In this document: in pieces, positions 42,163 to 51,903 of the stretch
Layout: the number at the start of each line of letters is the position of its first letter
Numbering within the stretch: the first letter of the stretch is position 1
Translations under genes and position numbers: made by a program
Source of the DNA: Lenzites betulinus
Taxonomy: Eukaryota > Basidiomycota > Agaricomycetes > Polyporales > Polyporaceae
Assembly: GCA_022264855.1 (NCBI GenBank)
Contig: JABYQU010000001.1
Span: forward strand, 992,001 to 1,056,000
Reading direction: 5' to 3'
DNA length: 64,000 nucleotides
The notes under the pieces: generated by a model
The model's input: the letters and a program-made list of their open reading frames with translations, nothing else
Told to the model about the DNA's origin: nothing
The model's database searches: none

Positions 42163-42443
42163 TGTTCAGAGCGTGTTGGTGGGTGGCCGTGCTAGGACGG
42201 GTTCGTGAGGGTTTTGAGGTGTTTCCTCAGAGGGGTCTAGGCATCTGTTCGGATGGTGATCTTCTGCAGCGGTCGTAGCCGCCGTACTCACAGGCCTCTG
42301 GGGCATCGTCGTTGGTGGCTTCTTCGATCCGCGTGGAGGATGGGCGTTCCTTACTTATGACAGTTCACGCCTGCCCGCTGTCGCTTGCTGTTGTTGTATC
42401 ATTCATCGCAGACAGTGTCTCAGTACTACATACATGTCGTCGG

Positions 42444-44425
42444 TTAGGTCCTCGGCCCCGGCACCGCTGCTATGTCATGTCTCCTTTTCGCGCGGACCCT
42501 CTTTTTGGGCTCCTTAGCCGGTATAGCCTTCCCCATCCAACCAGGGATGTCCGTTTTGTTGTAGGGGCATAGGTGGGTGGTATGGTCTACGCCATGGCAC
42601 AGTTTGCAGCGGCTCCCCGCCCGAATGGGCCCGTCGGCGAAGGGGAAGGTCAGCTCCGAGAGTTCGTTTCTCCATCTGTCCCATATCATTGCGTCGAGCG
42701 TGGGTGGGTCGCAGTAGATCCGTGCGACGGCTCCGCCCGCTGTTCTGTACCTTGTTCCTCCCATTTCTATCACGCTAACCCTGATTGAGTGCGCGACGAG
42801 CGCGGCCCCATCCAAGGGTGACTTGAAGCGCGGCGTCCTGTCCGCTGCGATCGCCTTGTAGCTCGCTTGGAATCCATCGCCGTACAGCATAATCGGGAGG
42901 ATCGCCGCGCGGATGACGTTTTCCTCCTTCGTGTTAAGGTTGAGGACCGCGAACAGGTATCTCGGCGGGGTGGGGTACCTCGGCACCATTCTAAAGGTCG
43001 CTAGATTGGTGTCCCAGAACTGGTTTTGGAAGAGCGTGTAGTAGGAGCGGGGTGACATGTTCCACAGGATCCAGGTCGTCGGCGGGTCCCAGCAAGCGCC
43101 GTCGCGTGACGGCTCGGGGTGTTCTACACGTACGTCGGTCTCTCCGGTGATGATGGCTATGGCGCTTCTCACACGCGGGAGTATTTCGTTCATACGCTCC
43201 TCCGTTAGCGGGCCTTGGCCATACAGGTCGATCATGCAGGCAGTGTAGGGCGGCAGGCTGTCGAAGGCCTCTAGCTTCTGCGGGGAGATATAGCGTGTGT
43301 GGTCGTCCGGGTCATTCATCTGGAACTCCAGGGCTGGGTCGTCGACGGGGACGTTCGTGACTCGCAGTAGGCCTGTCCTTGTTAAGAAGTGGGCGCGTGT
43401 CTCGCGCCGCGGGAGGTTCCAGTATTCCTCGGACGTGGGATGTGCGTCGGCCTTGTCATATCGGTGTTAGGGTGTATGTTTGGCAAAGGTCGCGAGGGAC
43501 GTACTGGTATAGGTATTTCCTCTCCACCGCTTATCCTTCCGTTCGGGCGTGCGGCCCACCCGCTAGCACCGTCGCCCGGCGTGGTAGAGTCTTCGTAGGT
43601 CATTTCACTCGTCGTCCGTGCGTCGTGGGCATCGCTCAGGGAGTTGGAAAGGTATATTGGTTCGTGGCAGTCACGTTCTAGCGTAAGTGCTGGCTGCGCC
43701 GATTCCGTTTCGAGGTGCGCGTGCGTTTGCTCTTCGTTGAGGAGCGCGTTCTGGGGCGTCGTCTGGTATGTAGCCGCATGATTTGGGTGCGCGGTACTCA
43801 CCCCGCCGGACGGCAGAGTGTGGTCGCCTGCGTGCAGCTCATTCGAGGATCTAGTGCCGCCGTTCTCATGGGGGGTGTCTAGGTATACTCCATTTCTTGC
43901 TAGGATCGCCAGACCGGCTTGCACGATTTGCGCTAGGCGGTGGAGGTTGGGGCTCGAGATGTGTCTTCCTGGGCTCGCGACGTTTACAGCTGCTTCGAGC
44001 GTGTGCGCGCCCGGGTCACTTGAGGATCCTTCTACTGTATCCCGTGTCCTGTCGTCAGGTCGCGGTGTTGTTGCTGCTAATTCTTCGCGTTCACTCTCCT
44101 CTGAGTTGGGTGGCTAGCTCGGGTTGGGTCGGCCGGTTGGGCATTAGCGTCGACACCGTTAATTTTTAGTACTCACGAGGGCCCATTGTGGTTCGGGGCT
44201 TCCTATTGCCATCAAAAGTCCTTCCCAGTCCCGCCTACAGTCCGATCGACCCGTCCCTCGTGCTTCACTTGAGCGTGTCTGTAGCGTTTCGCAGATCGAA
44301 GGGGGAAAAGGTGCCAGAGGCGTCTGGGAGCATGTCGCGTACTCGCAGGTAGTGCACCACGCTTTGTCGAGCTCAGTTTCATCCGTTGTCGTGCACGGCT
44401 GCCAGAGGGTGTGGTCTAGAGACAT
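42444..44425 (-). CDS. LINE-2 ORF-A: second gag-like CCHC protein, three exons
   Basis: ATG at 44425 (MSLDHTLWQPC). Exons 44425-44177, 44113-43505 and 43451-42444 give 621 residues; each is a whole number of codons. Exon 1 has a small cysteine group (CTTCEYATC). Exon 2 is disordered apart from HRLAQIVQAGLAILARNGVYLD. Exon 3 has TSEEYWNLPRRETRAHFLTR, then the gag-like domain (ITGETDVRVEHPEPS, PTTWILWNM, PPRYLFAVLNL) and CKLCHGVDHTTHLC, a C-x2-C-x4-H-x4-C knuckle, then a Lys/Arg-rich end. The domain and knuckle match ORF-B just downstream, so LINE-2 carries two tandem gag-like genes. Without splicing, stops close the frame in both introns. Confidence 0.83.
43452..43504 (-). other. spliceosomal-type intron 2 in LINE-2 ORF-A
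   Basis: 53 bp, donor GTACGT, branch CCCTAAC, acceptor ACAAG. Its removal joins EEIPIP to ADAHPTSEEYWN in frame. Confidence 0.75.
44114..44176 (-). other. spliceosomal-type intron 1 in LINE-2 ORF-A
   Basis: 63 bp, donor GTGAGT, branch-like GCTAATG, acceptor GCTAG. The length is a multiple of three, but in-frame TAA and TAG codons inside it close the frame if it is kept. Confidence 0.75.
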
Positions 44426-45506
44426 AGCGTAGCGGTGGTGACAGCCTGCAGAGGTGGGGGTGGATGGGCCGACTATCGTCTTGGCCGACAGTTCGGCCCC
44501 GCCGCCGCCGGCGTTGGGCCATTGCTCGGTATCGCGCTGGCCTCGTTGCGCTCGAGGACGTCCTTGGATGTGGGCTTGACCGTTTTGCTCACTCCGGTCG
44601 GCGGCCCAGCAGTCTGATTGCGGATGTTTGTGCCCTTTGTTTGTGTACCTCTGAGGTTATTGTAATTCGGTATTACCATCTAGTCTATCTGTCCTATTGT
44701 TACTTTCTAGTTGTGTTTTACACTTGCTTATCGCCATTATTGTTTATCTACTAGTGTTCTGGCTCGAGTTAGAGACTCTGGGCTAGTCAGGGTACGTGAT
44801 ACTATGCGGCGTGTGCTTGATTCGTCTTATTTCTGCTGACTTCCTGTTGTCCGTGGTTCATTCCCGAGTTTGTGGCTTCGGTCACTTCTGATCGTCTGGC
44901 AGTGATGTTGCGTTCCACATTCATCGGTGTCGCATCGCTCGTTGTACAGGTCAGTGGTTCCGTTCTTCGCGCCTCGACTCGATCCGGTCTAATAGTTGTG
45001 GTTATTGTACATTTTGTTCCTTTAGTTAGGCGCTTTGTTTTCCGCTCGGTAGTTTTCGTCTTGTGTTGTCGAGGTTCTGTGCTGGTTCGCAGTGGCCAGC
45101 TCTCACGGTGAGGGTGCGATGATTCGCGCAGCAGGTATTTGTGTCGTTGTACCGGGAGTCAGGTTGCGCTTACACGTCCGTGTTCGTTCGTTCAGGTACA
45201 CCTTCGCACACTCCTCATGTCTTTCTCGGTGAGTGTGTTAAAGTCATTTTGCTGGCGAGTGGGGGCTCACTTGCTTCTCACGCTCGTCCGTTATCGTCCG
45301 GTGTCTTTGGTGTGACTTTAGTGTTGTTCAATCATGCGTTACTGATTCGGTCGGTTGTGCAGGCCTCTGATGTTATCGCTCTCGGCCCGTAGGCATCGGT
45401 CACGGGTCATTTCTCGTCTGATGGGCTGGTGAGTGCGGGTGCTTAATTTCCATTTGTTCGATCTCGCTACAGTGTCCTCAACCTCTTCTTCCTTTCCATC
45501 CGCCTC
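44426..45506 (-). other. LINE-2 spacer between ORF0 and ORF-A
   Basis: About 1.1 kb, rich in T and G on the plus strand. I see no supported coding sequence and no insertion in it. Confidence 0.5.
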
Positions 45507-45974
45507 CTAGATCAGCCCGTCCCATCCTCGTATGGCCGGAATTCTGCGGGTGACCCGTCCTAGTGCAGATGCGAGGAGGTGGGCGATGCCGTTCCAGCTG
45601 TCCAAGAGTATGGTTTCTCCAGGTGCGTATTCCACCGTGAGGTAGACCCGCTCCGTCATCGATCTTCTTGTGTCGTTTTCGACGATGAACTCAACTATCT
45701 CCTTCTCCATAGTCCGGATCCCCACCACCTCTCCTTCGATGCCTAGTTCTCTCGTTTCGATGTCCTCCGGGTCGGCGTCCTCTCCTGGGCTCTCGTCTAG
45801 TCCGGCGATCTCCACCAGGCATACCCTCTGCCCGATTTTAATCGGTGTTTCCGGCACGACCATCACATCGCACCAGGTTATGTGTTTCCAGATGAAGCTT
45901 TGTGGGTTGTAGGTAGGGGCAGTTCCCCTTACTTTGACGTGTAAGGTGTTGACGTAGTGGTCAGGTTGGCTCAT
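45507..45974 (-). CDS. LINE-2 ORF0: small leader protein
   Basis: 155 residues from ATG 45974, uninterrupted, in the same position as ORF0 of LINE-1. The core ITWCDVMVVPETPIKIGQRV..VEI matches LINE-1 VVYYDILIPPRTPISQGQQ...YEI, followed by an acidic stretch, ELGIEGEVVGIRTMEKEIVE and YLTVEYAPGE. It looks like a small beta-rich domain with alternating hydrophobic residues. I know no named family. Conservation between two diverged elements implies it is translated and needed. Confidence 0.75.
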   Translation of the reverse strand: MSQPDHYVNTLHVKVRGTAPTYNPQSFIWKHITWCDVMVVPETPIKIGQRVCLVEIAGLDESPGEDADPEDIETRELGIEGEVVGIRTMEKEIVEFIVENDTRRSMTERVYLTVEYAPGETILLDSWNGIAHLLASALGRVTRRIPAIRGWDGLI

Positions 45975-48369
45975 AGTGGTGGTGTGTGTGGTATGTGTTG
46001 TGGTGGTTGGGTGGGGGAGTGCTTCTCGTTTGGTTTCAGGTATTTATATATCCACCGGTCAGTCAGTCATGGGACTTACGCGCGCGCGTAGGTTCTTGTT
46101 TTCATTTAACCTCTGTGAGGTTGGAGCCTGGGTTATCTTGTTTGGTTCATTCTCCAGTAAGTCCTTTGCTGGGCTTGGGCATGTTGCTTATGCACACTTA
46201 CACGTTGCGTTTTTGTAGATGTTGGTTCTATTTGGTTTTTTATGTGCTCTGCTTATGCTTCAGGTTTTAAAAATGCCTGTGCCTGTATAGTGCAATTCAG
46301 AAATTTTTATGTTTTACTGGTTGGGCTTTGTTGCAGTGAGTGTACATTGTCAGCGACATACAGTCTGCCTCTTCTTCCCCCAGTGGGTTGTATGGCATAT
46401 TGTCTGTGGTGTGTTCATGGATGTTTGGTGTTCAGACATGTTTTGTTTTGGTGTGTGTTTGTATCACTATGAGTTGGATTATCGTTTCAGTATTCCTTGG
46501 CATGGTTGACCATTGTTCTGCTGTCAGGTTCCTTTGTGTGTTCATGGGATGTTTGGAGTTCAGTGGTTCTGGTGTGTGCTTATGTCTCTGTAGGTTTATC
46601 ATTTTTGTGGTTTAGCAGTAATTCGCTTCAGTTGGGTCTATTCCATGCCTGTGCCAGTTCATCAGCTGCCAGTATTCCTTGCATGATTGACCATAGTTCT
46701 GTTGTCTGGTTCCTTTGCTTCCCATCCTCTAATTCGCTTCCGTTTGGGGTTATTTGTTGACTTCTTATGCAGTATCAGTGGTGTGGTGTCAGACGTTAGA
46801 TGTCAGTTGGCCCATGTGTTCATCTAGCCGACGTACTTAGAGTGGGTGTCTTAGCTTTGTTGTGACTGGCTTGACTATTGCCTGGGGGTTCCCAGTTAGT
46901 ACAGGGGCCAGGGTATGCATGACAGTTTTAGCATTTCCTACAGCCGATTGAATTCTGGCAGGGTCAGGGTTGTTTCTTTCTTGGCGTGTGTCAATATTGT
47001 GATCCATGGGCATGTTGTTGTGTTGGGTTCTATTTTTTGGGTTGCACGGGGTCCAGGGTTTGCTGGTTCGTCAACTGGTACGATATTTGATGCCATATCT
47101 ATATCGTCTATTCGTAGTGTTATCCATCAGGTAGGTGTGGGTGTGTAGCGATTTCGCGGCCTACGTTGGTGGCCACTCCGCTCTCGTTTCCGGGATCGTG
47201 TTCTCGTGTTGTACTCATGTTATCGTATGGGTTACATTTGTTTCATTTTCTCCATTATTGTGCACGTGAGCTCCGGTTCGTCCTATCCGCTAGCCCTGAT
47301 TATGTTGCTGTGTTCGCTGCGATTTGGCTGGGACAGGTCACCTGGTTCACGTGACGGGGCGTCTATGGGCTTGAGGTGTGTTCGCTGGGTGATCGTCCGT
47401 TCCTTTGTTTTATTCTTTAGAGGGTACTCTGGCTCCGGTAGCATGGGCGCGACTTCGCCGTCGCTGGGTTTGGTGGATCGTGGAGACTGCGGCGTGTTTG
47501 TACCCAGTGTGTCATCGCTTCGTTTTGTTGTTGCTCGTCTTATCTTATTCGTTCTGGTACAATCTTGTTTAGGCGCCCGTGCGACATGCGTACGTCTGCA
47601 GCGGCTAGGGGGTCTTGGTAGCTTTTTGCTGCACTCGCAGCGGGGATGTGGTCACTCGTTTGCGTGGTTACCAGCTCGTGGTACAGATGGGGAATCAAGG
47701 TGTTGGCAAGGCGGGGTTCTGGACTTCGAGGAGTCTCCGCCCTACTATAGAGCTCCTCTGCTGTCGTAACAGCGTGTGGGGATGCTTGGCTACGCTCGCC
47801 TCCGGAGTCCACTTTCCCTCTCACTTCATCGTACTTCTAGTCACGATGCGGCTGCTAGTGCTGTTAGCCATGTCAGGCATGCCCCTACTGAGAGCTTATC
47901 TTCGTTGTGCGTAGCCTCCTCTCTGAGTTCGCTGGGTACTTATCTTATCTTATCAGTTTAGGCGCCCGTAGCTTGCCACGTCGTCTCTCCTGAGAGTCGT
48001 GGCCTCGGACAGCGCGTAGCTTTGTTTTGGGTGGTGGGTTCTCTTACGGGTATGGAATTGTTTTCTTCTCCCCTAGGGGTCCTCCGAGGAGGTAGCTCCG
48101 AGGAGCTGCGAGCAGTGGTTCTATGGCTATCCGCGGTGCTTACCGGTGGTTCGTCTTCCGTGGCACCTCACTTACTTCTCGATTGCGTGTCGACCTTTGT
48201 CTTATTCGAGTACTTGCCCTTCGTCGTGTGTTGGTTTCCTTATGTTGTGTGGCTTTTTAATGGATACATTCGTCAGGATATGGCTCCCGCGATGCCCCCA
48301 CGGCGAGCTGGCTCAGGCTCGGACCGTGGGAAGGTGCGACCAGATGGTGGTGCGTGGAAGAGGAGCTCT
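45975..48369 (-). other. LINE-2 5' leader
   Basis: 2.4 kb, T/G-rich on the plus strand. The 5' end carries ACCACCATCTG at base 19 and TTCCCACG at base 38, the offsets seen in LINE-1. Open frames on the plus strand are hydrophobic artefacts of the T/G bias. The leader contains the diverged repeats at 46411-46757. Confidence 0.6.
46411..46757. repeat. diverged tandem repeats in the LINE-2 leader
   Basis: GTGTTCATGG(G)ATGTTTGG occurs near 46412 and 46539. CAGTATTCCTTG..ATG.TTGACCAT.GTTCTG occurs near 46489 and 46671, and AATTCGCTTC.GTT.GG near 46620 and 46731. Units of about 110-185 bp appear repeated with drift. They may be promoter units of the element. Confidence 0.65.
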
Positions 48370-48378
48370 TTGTTGGTC
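48370..48378. repeat. target-site duplication of LINE-2, right copy
   Basis: TTGTTGGTC followed by TTT, matching 34252-34260. Placing the LINE-2 5' end here puts its conserved 5' motifs at the same distance from the end as in LINE-1. Confidence 0.75.
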
Positions 48379-49069
48379 TTTGTTTTCTGGCTGGGGCTTG
48401 GGCTTTCGCCTGGGTGCCCTCCTTCTATCATCAGAAGCGCTCCTTCTCCTCTTGCTCCTACTCACCATCTTCATCCCAGTTGCTGCTTTCCCCCTGTTCT
48501 CTCTCTTCTTGTGGTATCTGCGGAGGTTTTGTGTGTGGGTTTGTTTCTCTCTCCTTCTATCCCACATGTTCCTCCTCCCTCTTGTCGTGTTTAGGGCCGG
48601 CTTCGTGCCCCGCCCGTGCTTCTGTTTATCTCCCCTTCCTATTATCTTATCTCTCCCGGGTCGTTCCGAGTTCCTCGGCCCGGCACCGCCCGGCGTTCTG
48701 TCCCTTCTCCTCATCCTTGTCTTGGGTGGCCTCCGGCCCGGGTGTAGTTCTTGGTTCCTGGGTTCTCAGTTCCCCGCACTTTCTCTCCTTTCGCACTTCT
48801 GCATCTTGCGCAGGCATCCGTGACCCTCACAGGCATCTGCTCCCTTCGCAGGCATCCGCTTCTCTCGCAGGCATCCACTCCCCGTCTTGTGGGCATCTGG
48901 CTCTCCAGGTATCATTCCTTTCTTCCTTCCGTCTCTCTCTCGCTCGTCGCTTCTGCTTACCTGTTTTCAGCTCGCTCTGCACGCTGTGTTCTCAGTTCCT
49001 CACGTCCTGCGGGGTAGACAGTGCGTGGGAAAATTTTATCAGGTGGTGGTACGAGTCCAAGGCGCCCCC
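48379..49069 (-). other. LINE-1 5' leader, distal part
   Basis: The true 5' end of LINE-1, cut off from the rest by LINE-2. It begins GGGGGCGCC at 49069. ACCACCACCTG at base 20 and TTCCCACG at base 39 match the same offsets in the LINE-2 5' end within one base. A tandem repeat lies at 48811-48899. Together with 34108-34260 the leader is about 850 nt. Confidence 0.78.
48811..48899. repeat. 19-bp tandem repeat in the LINE-1 leader
   Basis: CAGGCATCYG recurs at 48811, 48830, 48849 and 48868 (period 19), with a weaker copy near 48890. Reiterated units in LINE leaders often act as promoter monomers; that role is inferred here. Confidence 0.8.
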
Positions 49070-49084
49070 TCAAGTTGAGCTTAT
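49070..49084. repeat. target-site duplication of LINE-1, right copy
   Basis: TCAAGTTGAGCTTAT, identical to 21284-21298. It starts directly after the last base (49069) of the LINE-1 5' end. Confidence 0.93.
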
Positions 49085-49429
49085 AATTAAGCCTCCTTGA
49101 ACTAGTAGTACTTGGCAAGCGCCGGAATTAATGATGTTTCCGTTTGCGGTTTTGCTCATGGTCCCGTCCAGTATATATTCAGCTCAAAGTCCTCGGGTTT
49201 GCTCGTTTGCTCGCTCGATGTCTTTCTCTACATCCGGAAGTTTTTTTGGGATCTGGTGGCACTGGCACCTACTGGCACGGCGAGTAGTTGCGGTTGTGTG
49301 ACTTTATGTAACGAATTGTGTGTGATAGTCACATCGAGCGTGATTTGGCACCATGTACGGGCGCCTGTATGGGGCGACTCGCCACGGACTCCCTGTCGGT
49401 GGCTTGCACCTTTCTCTCGCTGCTCCATC
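49085..49429 (+). promoter_or_regulatory. 5' region of SLU7, next to the LINE-1 5' end
   Basis: The 345 bp left between the LINE-1 insertion and the SLU7 start codon. The LINE and the gene point away from each other, so an outward-acting LINE promoter could influence SLU7. TATATATTC near 49160-49168 is TATA-like. Confidence 0.5.
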
Positions 49430-51430
49430 ATGGCTTCCGCTTCAGGTACTGCTCTCTCGCTGATATGCCTGGGCTGTATACTGACGACCGTTGATAGCTA
49501 CCGGAAAGCTTTCACGCGAGGAGTTCAGGCGGCAGAAAGACCTCGATGCGGCGCGGAAAGCTGGTACCGCCCCAGCTGCCCTCGATGAAGAGGGAAAGCC
49601 CATCAACCCTCATATCCCCCGTCAGTCCCCATATGATGTTCTATAAAGCATCTAAGAGGTCACTGACCCCCGGAGACCACAGAATACATCGCCCAAGCAC
49701 CATGGTACCTCGACACCGGCGCCCCCTCCCTCAGCCATCAACGTATCCCCGAATACGACCGCTCCGCCGACAAGCTCGACAACTGGTACGACCGCGGCGC
49801 GAAGGCCGGGCCCGCCGCTAAAAAGTACCGCAAGGGCGCATGCGAGAACTGCGGCGCGCTCACGCACAAGAAGCAGGACTGCCTCGAGCGGCCGCGCAAG
49901 AAGGGCGCAAAGTTCACCAACCGCGACATCGCGCCAGACGAGGTCGTGCAGGACGTGGCCGCGGGGTACGACGCGAAGCGCGACCGCTGGAACGGGTACG
50001 ACCCCGCCGCGCACCGCGCGGTGTACGACGAGTACGAGGCGGTCGAGGCGGCGCGCCAGCGGCTGCGCGAGGAGGAGATCGACAAGCGGACGACGACGGA
50101 CCTCGCGGCGGTGCGGCGGGTCGCGAAGGCGGGCAAGGAGAAGGCGGAGGGGCGCGACGACGACTTTGGGAGCAGCGAGGACGAGGACGAGGATCAGGAC
50201 AAGTATGCGGAGGCGGCGGACGCGGTCGGCCAGAAGCTCGACACGAAGACGCGCATTACGGTGCGGAATCTGCGGATTAGGGAGGACACGGCGAAGTACC
50301 TCATCAATCTGGACCCGTCGAGTGCGTACTACGACCCGAAGACCCGCTCCATGCGTGACAACCCGATGAGGAACGTGCCGGAGGAGGAGGTGCGTCGAGT
50401 ACGGTGCTGTCGCTGCCTGGGTGTACTCACGATCCGCATAGGCACGGTTTGCGGGCGACAACTTCCTGCGCTTCTCGGGCGAGGCCCCCGAGGTGCAGAA
50501 GCTGCAGCTTTTCGCGTGGAACGCGGCGCAGCGGGGAAACGACGTGCACATCAACGCGCTGCCGACGCAGGGCCAGTTGCTGCACAAGGAGTACGTGAAG
50601 AAGAAGGAGGAGCTCAAGGACACGACCAAGGTCAGCATCCTCTCGCGGTACGGCGGCGAGGAGTACCTCGAGAAGGCGCCGAAGGAGTTGCTGCACGGCC
50701 AGACGGAGGAGTACGTCGAGTACTCGCGCACGGGGCAGATCGTCAAGGGACGGGAGCGCGCGAAGACAAAGTCCAAGTATGCCGAGGATGGTACGTCGCA
50801 CACCTCGCATATCATGTCGATACGTGCTGATGGTGCATACAGTCTACGTGAACAACCACACGTCCGTCTGGGGCTCGTGGTACGACCTCACGAGCGGGCA
50901 GTGGGGCTACGCTTGCTGCCACTCCTTCATCCATATGTCCTACTGTACCGGCGAGGCCGGGATCAGCGCCGCCGAAGCCTCCAGCGCGAAGCAGCTCCTG
51001 CAAATCCAGTCTGCCGCGGATGCCTCCTCCTCGATACCCTCCTCCGCCGCGCCCCCCTCGTCAATGCCCCCACCACCAGTCCCGGCGACGGACAGCGCAG
51101 ACCGCAAGAAGAAGGCGGAGGAGCTGTACTCGAAGAAGCGGCTCGGCGAGGGCGAGCTCGCGCTCGACCGGGGGAAGCTCGCGCAGGCGCTCAGCGAGGA
51201 GCGGAAACGCAAGGCGGGGGGTGGACAGGACGGGGAGGACATGCGGGCGGGGAAGAAGCAGAAGGGCGGGTACGAGGTGTCAGAGGAGGAGCTCGGTGAG
51301 TGCTTTCGTGTTCGTTCGTTGTTGTTTTGTGGATGGTTCGCTCACGTCGATGGTGCACGCAGAGGCATACCGGATGAACCGGCGGATGACAGAGGACCCG
51401 ATGGCGAATTACGTCGACACGGAGCTTTGA
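49430..51430 (+). CDS. SLU7: pre-mRNA splicing factor Slu7
   Basis: A second-step splicing factor needed for 3' splice-site choice. Six exons, 49430-49445, 49498-49620, 49683-50389, 50442-50790, 50843-51295 and 51363-51430, give 571 residues. The tiny first exon encodes MASAS. Family blocks in order: [32 protein letters not shown]; the zinc knuckle [125 protein letters not shown]; and [11 protein letters not shown] at the end. A Lys/Glu-rich coiled region lies near the C-terminus. Length and order are normal for the family. Confidence 0.96.
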
Positions 51431-51903
51431 GGGGACATTTTGTATCATTACCACTACGTCTGCTGCTGTATGCTACACGCTTGTTTTCTGTAATCCCGAC
51501 GTTGTCTTCGCCAAGGGTGAGTGTGCTGGTACACAATATCTGCTCCCGTCGGCCTTCTTACATACACGGAGGTACATGCTGATTGCCTGAGTTGAATCTA
51601 CTTCCCCGGGCCCCTCCCCCTCCCCCCCCTCCTCCTCCTCCTCCTCCCTCCTCACATTGAGCCCCGAACGGTACGTACACTGAGCACAAGCTCTTCAGGC
51701 ACTGGTGAGCTCGATGATAGCGGCGAGCGCGTGCCGGGCACCACGTGCGGACCTCGCCGCATGTTGGAGTTCTCAGCACACAGACGCCCTCCACGCTCTG
51801 CTCACTCTCCTTCTCCCCTTCGCCGTCGTGCTCGCCGTCGTGCTCGCCGCGCGAGTCAGGATACCTCCCCTCACATTCATGCCCGTCTGATTGACCACGT
51901 TTC
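51431..51903. other. intergenic, SLU7 to the membrane-protein gene
   Basis: This interval holds the SLU7 3' UTR and the promoter of the next gene. A CT-rich run with a CCT/CTC microsatellite lies at about 51605-51655. Nothing else is seen. Confidence 0.5.

Larger units (their letters stand above)
34261..48369 (-). mobile_element. LINE-2: non-LTR retrotransposon nested in the LINE-1 leader
   Basis: The 3' end is a 38-base T run (34261-34298, poly(A) on the sense strand); the 5' end is about 48369. At 14.1 kb it is very long for a LINE. Order 5' to 3': a 2.4-kb leader with tandem repeats, ORF0, ORF-A (three exons, CCHC), ORF-B (two exons, CCHC) and ORF2. Its ORF2 is clearly related to that of LINE-1 but well diverged, so this is a different family and not a recent copy. 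Every ORF is readable once introns are removed, so this copy could be intact. It inserted after LINE-1, since it splits LINE-1. Confidence 0.85.
21299..49069 (-). mobile_element. LINE-1: outer non-LTR retrotransposon, interrupted by LINE-2 and a DNA element
   Basis: The element is on the minus strand, from its 5' end at 49069 (starting GGGGGCGCC) to a poly(A) read as the T run at 21298-21331. The 15-bp duplication on each side proves one insertion event for the whole 27.8 kb. LINE-1 sequence proper is 49069 to about 48379 and 34260-21299; the gap is LINE-2. Inside its gag-like ORF lies the long-TIR DNA element (28502-31016). Without these, LINE-1 is about 11.1 kb. Gene order, 5' to 3': leader, ORF0, ORF-A, ORF-B (CCHC), ORF2 (endonuclease, RT, RNase H). 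Domain order and fungal host fit the Tad1 group; that placement is inferred. ORF2 is open but ORF-B is broken, so this copy is probably dead on its own. Confidence 0.9.

Noticed and set aside
42444..44425. That ORF-A of LINE-2 is the remnant of a third, separate LINE
   Set aside because: There is no poly(A) tract, no target duplication and no RT fragment at its borders, and it reads through intact after splicing.
47206..47769. Plus-strand open frames in the LINE-2 leader
   Set aside because: They are Val/Leu/Phe/Ser-rich products of the T/G bias of this strand and have no conserved segment.
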